Assembly (NCBI GenBank): GCA_964242305.1
Contig: CAXTBB010000003.1
Location: 62,001-126,000 of the forward strand
Source: DATLGB01 sp964242305
GTDB taxonomy: Bacteria; Actinomycetota; Thermoleophilia; Solirubrobacterales; Solirubrobacteraceae
DNA length: 64,000 nucleotides
Reading direction: 5' to 3'
Shown here: in pieces, positions 18,172 to 26,727 of the stretch
Position numbering within the stretch: the stretch's first letter is position 1
Layout of the letters: the number at the start of each line of letters is the position of its first letter
The notes under the pieces: generated by a model
Told to the model about the DNA's origin: nothing
The model's database searches: none
Seen by the model: only the letters and a program-made list of their open reading frames with translations
Program-made: the position numbers and the translations under genes

Positions 18172-19225
18172 GCCGGCGGTAGAGGTCCGCGTAGGCCGCG
18201 ACGACGCGGTCGGTCGAGAACGCCGTCGCCCGTTCCCGGCACCGGTCCGCGGTGGCCGGATCCTGGGCGAGGTCGAGACCCTCGAGCAGCGCCTGGGCGA
18301 GCTCCTCCTCGCCTCCGGTGAACAGCGCCCCCACGCCGTCGCTCACGACTTCGGTGATCCCGCCGGCGGCCGTTCCCACCCCGGGTGTCCCGCAGGCCAT
18401 GGCCTCGGCGAGGACCAGTCCGAACGCCTCGCCGAACGAGGGAAGGGCGCTGACCCAGGCCGACCGGTAGACGGCCGGGAGGTCGGTCATGGACACGGCG
18501 AGGACCCCTCGGCTCTCGTCGGCGAGGTGGCTCGCGGTGCGCGCGTCCAGCAGCAACCGCGCGGTCGGATGCCGGCGCCGCACCCGCGCGAACGCCGCAA
18601 CGAGGAGCTCCACCCGCTTGCGCGGCTCGCGCGCGTCGGCGGCGCACACGATCGAGGGCTCTGCGCTCCGTTCACCGCCGGGGGTGAAGCGCTGCACGTC
18701 CACAGGCGGGGAGATGACCTCGGCCCGGTACCCGAGCCAGCGCTCGAACTCGCCCGCGGCGTAGTGGCTGAGCGCAACGGTGACGTCGGTCCCGGCGATC
18801 GCGCGCCGGGTGATGTCCAGCCGCTTGCGGAAGTACATGAGGCCGGCGTGGTCCGGGATCCCCATGTACGAGTGGACCGCGGGCCGCCCGGTCCGGGCCC
18901 GCCAGCGGGCCGCGACGAGGGCGTCGGTCGGATACCAGGCGTGCGCCAGGTCGGGGCTCGACAGGCTCAGGGCGGCGTAGGAGAACGGGAGGTGCGTGAC
19001 ATAGGGCTCGATCACGCGGCGGTCCAGTCGGGCCGACGGCGGCCTTGGCACGCGCACCACGGGAACGCCTTCCTCCTCGCCGCGCTGCGGAAGGCCGCGG
19101 TGGCTGGTGATGACGTGGGGCTGGAACCCCTGCGCAGGCAGGCCTCGGCACAGCTCGTGGACGACACGCTCGGTCCCTCGGCGAACCTCCGGCCAGAAGG
19201 CCGGCGCGAGCATGGCGACCCTCAC
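18134..19225 (-). CDS. GT4-family glycosyltransferase
   Basis: This 363-residue GT-B protein begins at the GTG overlapping the upstream GT2 stop (GTGA) with VRVAMLAPAFWPEVRRGTERVV, a strand plus a charged loop typical of GT4 N-domains. The C-terminal domain holds DAREPRKRVELLVAAF and the E-x7-E donor motif in GEAFGLVLAEAMACGTPGVG. It acts in the cytosol on a lipid-linked acceptor; donor unknown. Confidence 0.9.
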   Translation of the reverse strand: MRVAMLAPAFWPEVRRGTERVVHELCRGLPAQGFQPHVITSHRGLPQRGEEEGVPVVRVPRPPSARLDRRVIEPYVTHLPFSYAALSLSSPDLAHAWYPTDALVAARWRARTGRPAVHSYMGIPDHAGLMYFRKRLDITRRAIAGTDVTVALSHYAAGEFERWLGYRAEVISPPVDVQRFTPGGERSAEPSIVCAADAREPRKRVELLVAAFARVRRRHPTARLLLDARTASHLADESRGVLAVSMTDLPAVYRSAWVSALPSFGEAFGLVLAEAMACGTPGVGTAAGGITEVVSDGVGALFTGGEEELAQALLEGLDLAQDPATADRCRERATAFSTDRVVAAYADLYRRLTGRGSASSPSP

Positions 19226-20196
19226 AGAAACGGACGCCGGTGCCGCAGACTGCCCCGGACCATGGCCGCCATCTCCGCGCAGTCGATCGCGATGCGCCCG
19301 GGCAGCTCGAGGAGGGAGCGCAGGCGCCCCCGCGGCTCCGTCCCGTGCGCCGGGGTCCGGTGCACCAGGTAGGGCACCATCAGCACCAGAGCCGAGCGGC
19401 TCCGCCTGAGATTGACCCAGCCGAGCGCGAACACCGGCAGCCACACGTGCGAGCGCTTGAAGAACAGCCACAGCGGGAACTCGCCGTACAGCCGTGGGTG
19501 GCGGCGAAGGAGCAGCGGCAGCCCGCTCCAGCGTCCTGCGCGGCGCAGCTCAGCGCCGAGCGTCGCTTCCTCGACCGCGTGGTAGGTGAGGAGGCTCCGG
19601 TCTCCGACGAGCGGTGCGCCAGCCGCGCGCGCCCGCTCCGCCAGAGCGGTGTCCTCGCCGACGAACATGTCCTCCGGGAAGCCGCCGGCCGCGTCGATGA
19701 GCTCGCGGGGATAGACGATGTTGCAGGCCTGGGCCCACGGCTGGGGCGGGATGACGTGCTGGGTGTGAAAGTGGGGCGCGTGCTCCTTGACGCGCCACTC
19801 GTCCGGGTCGGGGAGCGTCATCCCCTGAATCACGGCGCCGGGGTGCTCACGAGCCGCCGCGAGGGCGGCCTCGAGCCATCCGGGCGGTGGCCGGCAGTCG
19901 TCGTCGGTGAAAGCGACCACCGGGGCGCGCGTCAGCCGCAACGCCGCGTTGCGGTTGCGCCCGGGCGGCGCCGTGTCTGGCGGCAGGGTCACGTGGCGGA
20001 GGACGCCGGCGTGCGCCAGCGGGTGGGTCCTGAGCAGCATCTCCGTCTCGCCGTCGGACGAGTCGTGGCCGACGAGGACCTCGAAACGCTCCGCCGCGAG
20101 CGTCTGCTCAGCGAGAGCGTTCAGGAGCCAGCGCAGGCGCAGCGGGCGGTTGTGCGACGGGACGACCACTGCGATCTCGGGACCCGGGTCGGCCAT
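19222..20196 (-). CDS. GT2-family glycosyltransferase
   Basis: This 324-residue GT-A protein opens with EIAVVVPSHNRPLRLRWLL; nucleotide binding is shown by VLVGHDSSDGET and the metal site by AFTDDDCRPPPGW. AAGGFPEDMFVGEDTALAERA carries the catalytic-side ED. The C-terminal part is hydrophobic and basic. It is a homologue of the divergent gene at 20230-21183 (both have FTDDDC, a VHRT/VHYLT tail and similar length). The ATG at 20196 is supported by the immediate start of the first beta strand. It is followed by a GTGA-coupled GT4 gene. Confidence 0.9.
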   Translation of the reverse strand: MADPGPEIAVVVPSHNRPLRLRWLLNALAEQTLAAERFEVLVGHDSSDGETEMLLRTHPLAHAGVLRHVTLPPDTAPPGRNRNAALRLTRAPVVAFTDDDCRPPPGWLEAALAAAREHPGAVIQGMTLPDPDEWRVKEHAPHFHTQHVIPPQPWAQACNIVYPRELIDAAGGFPEDMFVGEDTALAERARAAGAPLVGDRSLLTYHAVEEATLGAELRRAGRWSGLPLLLRRHPRLYGEFPLWLFFKRSHVWLPVFALGWVNLRRSRSALVLMVPYLVHRTPAHGTEPRGRLRSLLELPGRIAIDCAEMAAMVRGSLRHRRPFL

Positions 20197-20209
20197 CGGT
20201 CGATGATGC

Positions 20210-20219
20210 CAGATAGGCT
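20210..20219. promoter_or_regulatory. Overlapping divergent -10 elements of two GT2 genes
   Basis: On the plus strand TAGGCT (20214-20219) stands 10 nt before GTG 20230. On the minus strand TATCTG (20215-20210) stands 13 nt before ATG 20196. The two share the TA at 20214-20215. The minus element lacks the final T of the window's consensus. Confidence 0.4.
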
Positions 20220-20229
20220 CGCCGCCGCC

Positions 20230-21183
20230 GTGACCCCGGACGTCGCCGTCGTGTTCGCCACGCACAACCGTCCGCAGCGCCTGCGGGGTCAGCTCGCCGC
20301 GCTGCGCCGACAGACGTTGCCCCACGACCGGTTCGAGGTGATCGTCTGCGACGACGGGTCGACGCCGGAGACGGGTCGTGTCCTCGCCGACGAGACCCGT
20401 CGGTTCGCGGAGGCCGGCATCAGCTTCACCGCGGTCCGCAACGAGGCGTGCCGCGGGGTGGCCGCGGCGCGCAACCGCGGCTGGCGCGCGGCCACCGCCC
20501 CGGTCATCGCGTTCACCGACGACGACTGCGAGGCGCCGCCGCAGTGGCTCGACCACGGGCTCCGGGCGGTCGCGGCCGCGCCGGGCAGCTTCGTCCAGGG
20601 CCCGGTGGCGCCCATCCCTGCCGAGCTGGACAGCTACGGACCCTTCTCCCACACCGTGCGCGTCACGGCGATGGGCCCGGGCTACGAGACGGCCAACATC
20701 TTCTATCCGAGAGCGGTGCTCGAAGCCGTCGGTGGCTTCGACGAGGCGGTCTTCGCCTGGGGCGGTGAGGACTCGGACCTCGCCTGGCGGGCCATCGAAG
20801 CCGGCGTCGAGCCGGCGTGGGCGCCGGACGCCGTCATGCACCACGCGGTCGAGAACCTCGGCCCGATCCACTCGCTTCGCCGGGCTTGGCGCTGGAACGA
20901 GACCGCCATGCTCGCCTTCAAACGGCACCCCGGCATGCGGCGAGGGCTGTACCTGCGGCTGTTCTGGTCCCCGCACCACCTCATGTTCGTGCGGGCCGCC
21001 GTGGCGGCGCTGCTGCCCCGGCGGCTCTGGCTCGTGCGGCTGTGGCTGGCCACGCCGTACGTGCACTACCTGACCAACCGCCGCTCGGGACCGCTGCTGG
21101 CGCCGTATCTCATCCTTCGGGACGGGACGGAGGTCGCCGCCTGCCTGCGGGGGTCGCTGCGCTATCGCGTCATCGTGCTGTAG
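20230..21183 (+). CDS. GT2-family glycosyltransferase
   Basis: This 317-residue GT-A protein starts with VTPDVAVVFATHNRPQRLR, then VIVCDDGSTPETG, the metal-binding AFTDDDCEAPPQW and the catalytic-side FAWGGEDSDLAWRAIEAG. The C-terminal 100 residues are basic and aromatic, with a probable membrane-associated helix near FVRAAVAALLPRR. The GTG at 20230 is preferred because the first strand starts there and a -10 like TAGGCT lies 10 nt upstream; ATG at 20203 or 20206 would add 8-9 residues and leave only 6 bp to the divergent gene. The 3' end overlaps the convergent GT gene by 22 bp. Confidence 0.88.
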   Translation: MTPDVAVVFATHNRPQRLRGQLAALRRQTLPHDRFEVIVCDDGSTPETGRVLADETRRFAEAGISFTAVRNEACRGVAAARNRGWRAATAPVIAFTDDDCEAPPQWLDHGLRAVAAAPGSFVQGPVAPIPAELDSYGPFSHTVRVTAMGPGYETANIFYPRAVLEAVGGFDEAVFAWGGEDSDLAWRAIEAGVEPAWAPDAVMHHAVENLGPIHSLRRAWRWNETAMLAFKRHPGMRRGLYLRLFWSPHHLMFVRAAVAALLPRRLWLVRLWLATPYVHYLTNRRSGPLLAPYLILRDGTEVAACLRGSLRYRVIVL

Positions 21184-22337
21184 CGCTCAGCGAGGTCGTC
21201 TGCGATCTTGTCCCAGCCGAGCGGCTCGACCGCGCGTCTGGCGGCGGCGATCAACGAGAGCGTGTCCGGCGAGGCGAGCCGGTCGACGGCGCCGGCGAAG
21301 TCCTCCGCCGCCTCGGCGCGCAGGTACTCGACGTCCGGCCGAAGCGGGAGCCCCTCCATGCCGAGCGCCGTCGAGATGATCGGCCGCCCGGCCGCCGCCG
21401 ACTCCACCGCCTTCAGACGCGTGCCGGAACCCTGGAAGACGGGGATCACGAGCGCATGCGCGCGCTCGTAGAACGGCCGGACGTCGGGGACCCGGCCGTG
21501 GTACTCCACGCCCGGCGCGCGCTCAGGCACGGTCGGCGGTGCCCCCACTACGTCCAGGGTCGCGGTGCCGAGCCTCGGCATGACCTCGCGGACGAACCAC
21601 CGCAGCCCGAGCTCGTACGGCGGGTAGTCCGCGGTCCCGACGAACAGCAGCCGCCTGGGCTCTCCGGAGCGGGGAGGCGCCCATGACGAGAGCGGCATCG
21701 TGTCCGCGCCGTTGGGACACAGCTCGACACGGCGGGCGCCGCCGGCGCGCATGGCTCCCGCATCGATGTCGGACACCGCGAGCGACAGATCCAGGCGCCG
21801 CCACAGCCGCCGTTCCTCGGCCGCGATCTTGCGCCACTCGACCTCGAGGAACGGCCGCTGTGCGGGCCCGGCGACCGCGGCGAGCTCGCGGACGATCCGA
21901 TGCTCGACATTGTGCGCGGCGAGGACCCGCGGGGCGGTCGTCGTCGTGCCGAGGCCCGCCAGTCCCACCCCCGGGTTCTCGAGGTGCAGGAGGGCGGGCC
22001 CGGGGCGGGCCAGCAGCCGGGCGAAGGCGTCGCGCAGAGCGGGGGTGTTGGCGTAGCCCCAGGTGGTCGACCCTCGCTTCAGCACCCCACGCCGGACGCC
22101 GCGCGGGTGAGGGCGGCCGTAGTCGACGAGCTCGAGGTCCATGCCCGGCAGCACCGACTCCACCTCCGCGCGGGTCGCGCTCGTGTCGTCGAACGTCGGG
22201 CCGTCGGCGAAGGTGACGAACGTGACGTCGAGACGCCGGGCCAGGCCCGTCGCCAGGCGCTGCGTGCGGATTCGCGCACCATTGTCGAGCGGGAACGGCG
22301 GACGGTGCGTGGCGAAGATGACGCGCGGAGCGCTCAC
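21162..22337 (-). CDS. GT4-like glycosyltransferase
   Basis: This 391-residue GT-B protein starts at GTG overlapping the stop of the next upstream gene (GTGA). The N-terminal domain reads PRVIFATHRPPFPLDNGARIRTQ, the pattern of sugar transferases annotated as PEP-CTERM/XrtA-type glycosyltransferases. HLENPGVGLAG and VLAAHNVEHRIVRE follow. The C-domain has RLLFVGTADYPPYELGLRW and GSGTRLKAVESAAAGRPIIST, in which K-x2-E replaces the full E-x7-E pair. Role: cytosolic sugar transfer in glycan assembly. Confidence 0.85.
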   Translation of the reverse strand: MSAPRVIFATHRPPFPLDNGARIRTQRLATGLARRLDVTFVTFADGPTFDDTSATRAEVESVLPGMDLELVDYGRPHPRGVRRGVLKRGSTTWGYANTPALRDAFARLLARPGPALLHLENPGVGLAGLGTTTTAPRVLAAHNVEHRIVRELAAVAGPAQRPFLEVEWRKIAAEERRLWRRLDLSLAVSDIDAGAMRAGGARRVELCPNGADTMPLSSWAPPRSGEPRRLLFVGTADYPPYELGLRWFVREVMPRLGTATLDVVGAPPTVPERAPGVEYHGRVPDVRPFYERAHALVIPVFQGSGTRLKAVESAAAGRPIISTALGMEGLPLRPDVEYLRAEAAEDFAGAVDRLASPDTLSLIAAARRAVEPLGWDKIADDLAERYSTMTR

Positions 22338-23428
22338 GCGACCGCCCGTGCGTACGCGGCGCGGACACCTGCGTGCATCACCCGCGGGGAGAAGCGCTGC
22401 GCACAGCGAGCGCGCCCGGCGGCCCCCATGCGGGCGCGAAGATCGGGATCGCCAACCAGGCGACCGATCGCGGCGGCGAGAGCGACGGCGTCGTCCGGCG
22501 CGACGAGCAGTCCGGTCTCGCCGTGCACGACGACCTCGCACAGGCCTCCCACCGCCGTGGCGACGACCGGGAGCCCGGCCGCCATCGCCTCGAGCGCGCC
22601 GATGCCGAGCGCCTCCCAGTACGACGGCGCGACATAGACGTCCAAGGCAGCCAGCGCGGGCTGCGCCGTTCCCGGGAACGGAAGCACGGGCACCTCGCCG
22701 GACCGTGCCCGGACGGTCGCGGCGTCGGGACCATCGCCGATCACCACGGCGTTCGCCTCGGCACGCTCGACGGCGTCGAGGAACAGCAGCGGCCCCTTGC
22801 CGATCTCCAGCCGCGCCAGGTACCCGACGAGCGGACCGGTTGCACGCAGGGCGACGATGCGCGGATCGGCCGTGGCCGCCCCCGGCAGGTCGACGCCGTT
22901 GTAGACGGTGACGAGGCGGTCGGGCCGGGCCACGCGCGCCGCCAGAGCCTCGCGGCGCTCCCAGTCGCTCACGCAGACGATGACCGCGGTCAGCGGCGCG
23001 AGGGCGCGCTCGATGCCGAGCGTCAACGCCCGTCGCGCCCGCTGGCCGCGGCGTGGGCGGGCAGCCTGAGAGAGGAAGGCGAATCCGTGCGCCGAGTGCA
23101 CGACCGGCACACCGGCGACCCGGGCGGCAAGACGGCCGAGGACGCCCGCCTTGTTGCTGTGGGTGTGCACCACGTCCGGCCGCACGGCGCGTATCGTCGG
23201 GACGAGCATGCGGAGGACTCGAACATCGCTTCCCGTCTGCGTGATCTCCGGCTGCCAGGGCGCCGTGGCAACGTCCGCCCCGGCCGCGCGCAGCCGCTCG
23301 GCGATCCCGTCACGATCCGCAACGACGGCGGCGACCGAGTCCCCGGCGGCGACCTGGGCGCGCACCAGGTCGGCCACGTGCACTGCGACGCCGCCCGTGG
23401 ATGGTTCGAGCAGGTGCAGGATGCGCAT
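22334..23428 (-). CDS. GT4-family glycosyltransferase
   Basis: This 364-residue GT-B protein opens directly with MRILHLLEPSTGGVAVHV, so the ATG at 23428 is well supported. VVHTHSNKAGVLGRLAAR and PVVHSAHGFAF mark the N-domain, and YWEALGIGALEAMAAGLPVVA is the donor site with E-x7-E. GLLVAPDDAVALAAAI follows. It is the head gene of a two-gene coupled unit and is divergent from a GT2 gene across only 15 bp, in which I see no promoter element. Confidence 0.92.
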   Translation of the reverse strand: MRILHLLEPSTGGVAVHVADLVRAQVAAGDSVAAVVADRDGIAERLRAAGADVATAPWQPEITQTGSDVRVLRMLVPTIRAVRPDVVHTHSNKAGVLGRLAARVAGVPVVHSAHGFAFLSQAARPRRGQRARRALTLGIERALAPLTAVIVCVSDWERREALAARVARPDRLVTVYNGVDLPGAATADPRIVALRATGPLVGYLARLEIGKGPLLFLDAVERAEANAVVIGDGPDAATVRARSGEVPVLPFPGTAQPALAALDVYVAPSYWEALGIGALEAMAAGLPVVATAVGGLCEVVVHGETGLLVAPDDAVALAAAIGRLVGDPDLRARMGAAGRARCAQRFSPRVMHAGVRAAYARAVA

Positions 23429-23443
23429 CCGTGCGCGAAGCCT

Positions 23444-24349
23444 ATGCCGCGGGTGACCGTCGTCGTCGCGGCTCGCGACGCCGCCGCGACCCTTCCGCTG
23501 GCGCTCCGCTCCGTTCACGCGCAGTCCTTCGCCGACTGGGACCTGATCGTGGTCGACGACGGGTCCACGGATGCGACTGGTGAGATCGCCGGGGCGTACG
23601 GCGCACTGGTGATTCGCCACGCGCGTGCGCTCGGTCCGGCGGCGGCGCGCAACCGGGGTGCCGCCGCCACTGACAGCGAGCTGCTTGCCATCCTCGACGC
23701 CGACGACGAGTGGTTGCCCGACTTCCTGGCCGCCCAGGTCGCGGCGCTCGATGCCGATCCCGGCGCCGCCCTGGCGGCGTGCGATGCGCGCCTGCGCACC
23801 CCGGACGGGACGCTGCTCGCGGAGACCTGGGCCGAGCGCGAAGGCGCCCCTGACACCGTCACGCTCACCAGCCTGCTCACGGCCAACACGGTGTTCAGCG
23901 GGGTGGTCATCCGCCGTGACGTCTTCGCGCGGCTGGGTGGCTACGCGGAGGACATGGTGCACGCCGAGGACTACGACCTCTGGCTGCGCCTGACCGCCGC
24001 CGGCCACCGGATCGTCACGACGTCGACGCCGCTCGTGAACTACCGCCTGAGCGTGGACGGCCTGTCGGCCCAACCGGGCAAGCCCGCCGCGGGCGCGCGC
24101 GAGGCCTACGATCGCGCCCTCCGGCGCGGAGGTCTCACCGCCCGCCAGCGCCGCATCGCCCAGCGCCAGCGCCGGCTCCATGCGCTCGTCGCCCGGCGGA
24201 CACGGACCGGTCGAGCCGGGCGCGTGACGCTGCTGCCGTGGTCGGCCTTCGTCGCCCTGGAGCACCCTGAACGCTGGCGGCACTGGCTCCGGCGCTCGGC
24301 GGCGGTGCCGCTCAGCCGTTGGGCAGGACAGCGTCGAGGGCGCGCGTGA
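23444..24349 (+). CDS. GT2-family glycosyltransferase
   Basis: This 301-residue GT-A protein starts MPRVTVVVAARDAAATLP, followed by WDLIVVDDGSTDATGE and LLAILDADDEWLPDFL (the DxDD metal site). MVHAEDYDLWLRL is the catalytic-side acidic pair. The tail of about 70 residues is very arginine-rich and may sit on the membrane. The 3' end overlaps the convergent DsbA-like gene by 38 bp. This is the right-hand limit of the polysaccharide locus. Confidence 0.9.
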   Translation: MPRVTVVVAARDAAATLPLALRSVHAQSFADWDLIVVDDGSTDATGEIAGAYGALVIRHARALGPAAARNRGAAATDSELLAILDADDEWLPDFLAAQVAALDADPGAALAACDARLRTPDGTLLAETWAEREGAPDTVTLTSLLTANTVFSGVVIRRDVFARLGGYAEDMVHAEDYDLWLRLTAAGHRIVTTSTPLVNYRLSVDGLSAQPGKPAAGAREAYDRALRRGGLTARQRRIAQRQRRLHALVARRTRTGRAGRVTLLPWSAFVALEHPERWRHWLRRSAAVPLSRWAGQRRGRA

Positions 24350-25154
24350 ACGTCATCGCGTTCGTGCTCGCCTCGAGGCGCTGCGTGCGTCCGCGCGCCA
24401 CCAGGCGGAACGCCGGCGGGTTGTTCGCCCGATCGTCGAACGCCAGGCGCTTGGCCCTGTTCACCGCGGCGAGCGCGCGCTCGGAGCCGGCGTCCCTTCG
24501 CAGGCGGGCCACGTCCAGGCCCGGCACCGCTCGCGCGGCGGCGAGCGGTTCGCGGTCGTCCCGCGCGGACAACGTGCGGACGAACTGCCACAACTGGCTC
24601 TGCAGGCCGGCTGCCTGCGAGAGCGCCGCGGCGCCGGGGGCCGGCAGGCCGCGGGACGGCAGGGTGCGCAGCTGGAGCGCCAGTCGCCCTGGGCGCACGT
24701 AGCGCTGGAGCAGCGTGGGGACGACCCGGCGGTCGAACAGCGTGAACGCCGGGGAGCTGACGTCGGCGTAGATCGTCAGCGTGGCCGCTGCCGTCGGCCT
24801 GCCTAGGCGGCCGCCGACCTGCGGGATGCCGCTGAGCGGTTTCGTCGCCGGGGTGGTGGGTCTCGGGGTGGGCGCCGGGGGAAGCTGCGGTCTCGGGCGC
24901 ACGCCGTCCTGCTGAGCGTCGTAGGCGACGGCGACCGCCGCGCAGGCGGCGACGAGGGCGAGCAGCGGGAGGACCAGCGGCCGGTATCGCGTCAGAGGGG
25001 GTCGGCCGTGACGGGGTGGTCTTCGCGAGCGCGTTCGCTTGCGCGCTTGCGGAGTCGTGGGTGCGACCGCCGGCGGCGCCACGGCGTCGTCAGGAAGCCG
25101 CCACGGGCTGCCGGACACGCGCCCTGCCGGAGGTCCAGACCTGCGCTTGCTCAA
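24312..25154 (-). CDS. Membrane-anchored DsbA-like thioredoxin-fold protein without CXXC
   Basis: This 280-residue protein has a basic proline-rich cytosolic N terminus (1-55), one membrane helix (about 57-78), a proline-rich linker, and a domain starting at TLTIYADVSSPAFTLFDRRVV. This matches the Thioredoxin_4/DsbA-like pattern in which a strand is followed by D(x)CPxC, but both cysteines are absent (VSSPAF). The insert helix and RALDAVLPNG end also fit. Without the redox pair a disulfide exchange role is unlikely; a binding or chaperone role is an inference. The start is the first ATG of the frame and precedes the helix by 56 residues. Confidence 0.65.
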   Translation of the reverse strand: MSKRRSGPPAGRVSGSPWRLPDDAVAPPAVAPTTPQARKRTRSRRPPRHGRPPLTRYRPLVLPLLALVAACAAVAVAYDAQQDGVRPRPQLPPAPTPRPTTPATKPLSGIPQVGGRLGRPTAAATLTIYADVSSPAFTLFDRRVVPTLLQRYVRPGRLALQLRTLPSRGLPAPGAAALSQAAGLQSQLWQFVRTLSARDDREPLAAARAVPGLDVARLRRDAGSERALAAVNRAKRLAFDDRANNPPAFRLVARGRTQRLEASTNAMTFTRALDAVLPNG

Positions 25155-25185
25155 GCCGGCACCAGCCTATCCGGACTCGGTGTGC

Positions 25186-26631
25186 CTACCGGCTGGGAGC
25201 CTCTCCGTAGGCGACCGTCACCTTCGCCGAGCGCGTCTTGCTCAGCGTGTTGTTGCCCTCGAAGTAGGAGCGGACGTGCAGCTTGCCGTGATGGCGACCG
25301 CGCCCCTTGATGCGCTGTGGCCTTGTCGTCACGACGACAGCCTTGGCGTACGTGCAGTTCGCCTTCAGCGGTGTCGCGTCGCTCCCGACGAGCCGGCGGC
25401 CGCGGCGGACCTTCACGGTGACCATGCCGACGCAGACCTGCGCCGCATCCGTGCCGCCCGGCACCGCGAGCATGCCGGTGGCCTTGTACCCGTAGGGCTT
25501 CGTCTCGTCGCGCTCGGGGCGCACGTCGATGGACAGCACGGGCTTCGGCTTCGCCGGTGTCACGAAGGTCAGGTCACGCCCGAAGGTCAGCCCGAGGGAG
25601 TTCGCCGCCGCGAGCCGGTAGTGGTAGGTCGTGCCGGGCAGCAACCCGCTCACGAACCGGGAGACGGGGTGTTCGCTGAAGTCCGGTGCGCCGGGGACCA
25701 GAGCGGCCGGGGTGCTGCCGTCGTACGCCGTCGTGGTTCCGTACTGGAAGGCGTATTGAGACACGAGCCCGTTCGGCCTCACGCTGCCGTTGAGGGTCGC
25801 CGCGGTGAGGGCGACGCCGGTCGCCCCGAGTGTGGTCGCCGTCGGCGCGGCCTGGTGGCCGACCGGGGCGCCGGCTGCCGCGGTGATGAAGGTCCGGTCC
25901 GAGCCGGTCACCTCGCCGCCGCCGTTCTTGGCGATGGCGCGGAAGTGATAGGTGGTGTTCGGCAGCAGCCCGATGATGGCCGTCGACACGGGGTGGACGG
26001 TGCTGTCGCTGCCCGCGTCGCCGGCGGTGGTCCGGGTCCCGTAGGTCGCCGTGGGGCCGTACTCGAACTGGTACGTCGTCGCCGTGCCGTTGGGGTTGAC
26101 GGTGCCGTTGAGCGTGGCACCGGCGTTGGTCGCGTCCGTGGCGGGTTCGGTGGTCACGGTGGGTGCCGTCACGGCCGGGCTGCTCGTCACGAACGTGATG
26201 TCGGCCCCGTTCGCGTTCCCCCTCCCGCTCGAGCTCACGATGCGGAAGTGGTAGGTCGTGTTGGGTTCGAGGCCGGAGACGGTGGCCGAGACGTTGTGGT
26301 CGACGTAGTCGCTTCCCGCGTTCGCGTCCGGGGTCGCTCCGCGTCCGCCGCGAGCCGACGTCTTGCTGCCGTAGCTCGTGGTCTTGCCGTACTCGAAGTG
26401 ATAGGTCGTCGACGCGCCGTTGGGGTTCACGGTGCCGTTGAGGGTGGCGCCGTTGACGGTGATCGCCGTCGCGGCCGCGGTCGTGGCCTTCGGCGCACCG
26501 GGCGTGCAGTAGTCCGGATCGGTCGTGCCTCCGGGGCAATCGGCTCGGGCGGAGGTGGCCGTTAGTCCGACCAGGAGCGCCCCAGCGACCGCGAGAACGC
26601 TGAACCTCAGCTTCCTCAGATCGATAACCAT
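25186..26631 (-). CDS. Secreted protein with three FN3-like repeats
   Basis: This 481-residue protein has a signal peptide (1-30, MVIDLRKLRF to SARA). Three repeats of about 95-105 residues follow, each with ATLNGTVNPNG (or ATLNGSVRPNG), a YxFxYG strand, a variable loop and GLxPxTTYHxR near the end, typical of fibronectin type III-like modules of actinobacterial surface proteins. The last 130 residues are a different, basic domain with two cysteines (VCVG, NCTY). The start is firmly set by AGGAGG 4 nt before the ATG, in contrast to the many leaderless genes here. The apparent frame continues far upstream antisense to metH, which is not part of the gene. Likely a cell-surface or matrix adhesion protein. 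Confidence 0.85.
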   Translation of the reverse strand: MVIDLRKLRFSVLAVAGALLVGLTATSARADCPGGTTDPDYCTPGAPKATTAAATAITVNGATLNGTVNPNGASTTYHFEYGKTTSYGSKTSARGGRGATPDANAGSDYVDHNVSATVSGLEPNTTYHFRIVSSSGRGNANGADITFVTSSPAVTAPTVTTEPATDATNAGATLNGTVNPNGTATTYQFEYGPTATYGTRTTAGDAGSDSTVHPVSTAIIGLLPNTTYHFRAIAKNGGGEVTGSDRTFITAAAGAPVGHQAAPTATTLGATGVALTAATLNGSVRPNGLVSQYAFQYGTTTAYDGSTPAALVPGAPDFSEHPVSRFVSGLLPGTTYHYRLAAANSLGLTFGRDLTFVTPAKPKPVLSIDVRPERDETKPYGYKATGMLAVPGGTDAAQVCVGMVTVKVRRGRRLVGSDATPLKANCTYAKAVVVTTRPQRIKGRGRHHGKLHVRSYFEGNNTLSKTRSAKVTVAYGEAPSR

Positions 26632-26685
26632 GGCCCTCCTAACGGCATTCCGCCACGAGTCCTCAAGCGACGGCGGGGGAATCGG

Positions 26686-26713
26686 CAACCTTGACACGCT
26701 TGTGTCAAGGTTG
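26686..26713. promoter_or_regulatory. Perfect 12-bp inverted repeat at the metH promoter (operator-like)
   Basis: CAACCTTGACAC and GTGTCAAGGTTG form a perfect inverted repeat around a 4-bp spacer, ending 14 bp before the metH ATG. The left arm contains TTGACA (26691-26696), a consensus-like -35. If metH is leaderless, as its -10 spacing suggests, the repeat is not transcribed into metH mRNA and is a DNA operator rather than an RNA hairpin. Confidence 0.6.
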
Positions 26714-26715
26714 GC

Positions 26716-26721
26716 TACCCT
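26716..26721 (+). promoter_or_regulatory. Putative -10 (TACCCT) of metH
   Basis: TACCCT is followed by 6 nt and the ATG at 26728. Together with TTGACA at 26691-26696 (19-bp spacing, slightly long) it forms a full promoter placed for leaderless transcription. No Shine-Dalgarno is present. Confidence 0.6.
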
Positions 26722-26727
26722 GGTCGG

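Noticed and set aside
26641..26727. Cobalamin or SAM riboswitch before metH
   Set aside because: The gap is only about 96 bp, the -10 lies 6 nt before the ATG, and no conserved riboswitch core (such as the B12 box) is visible.
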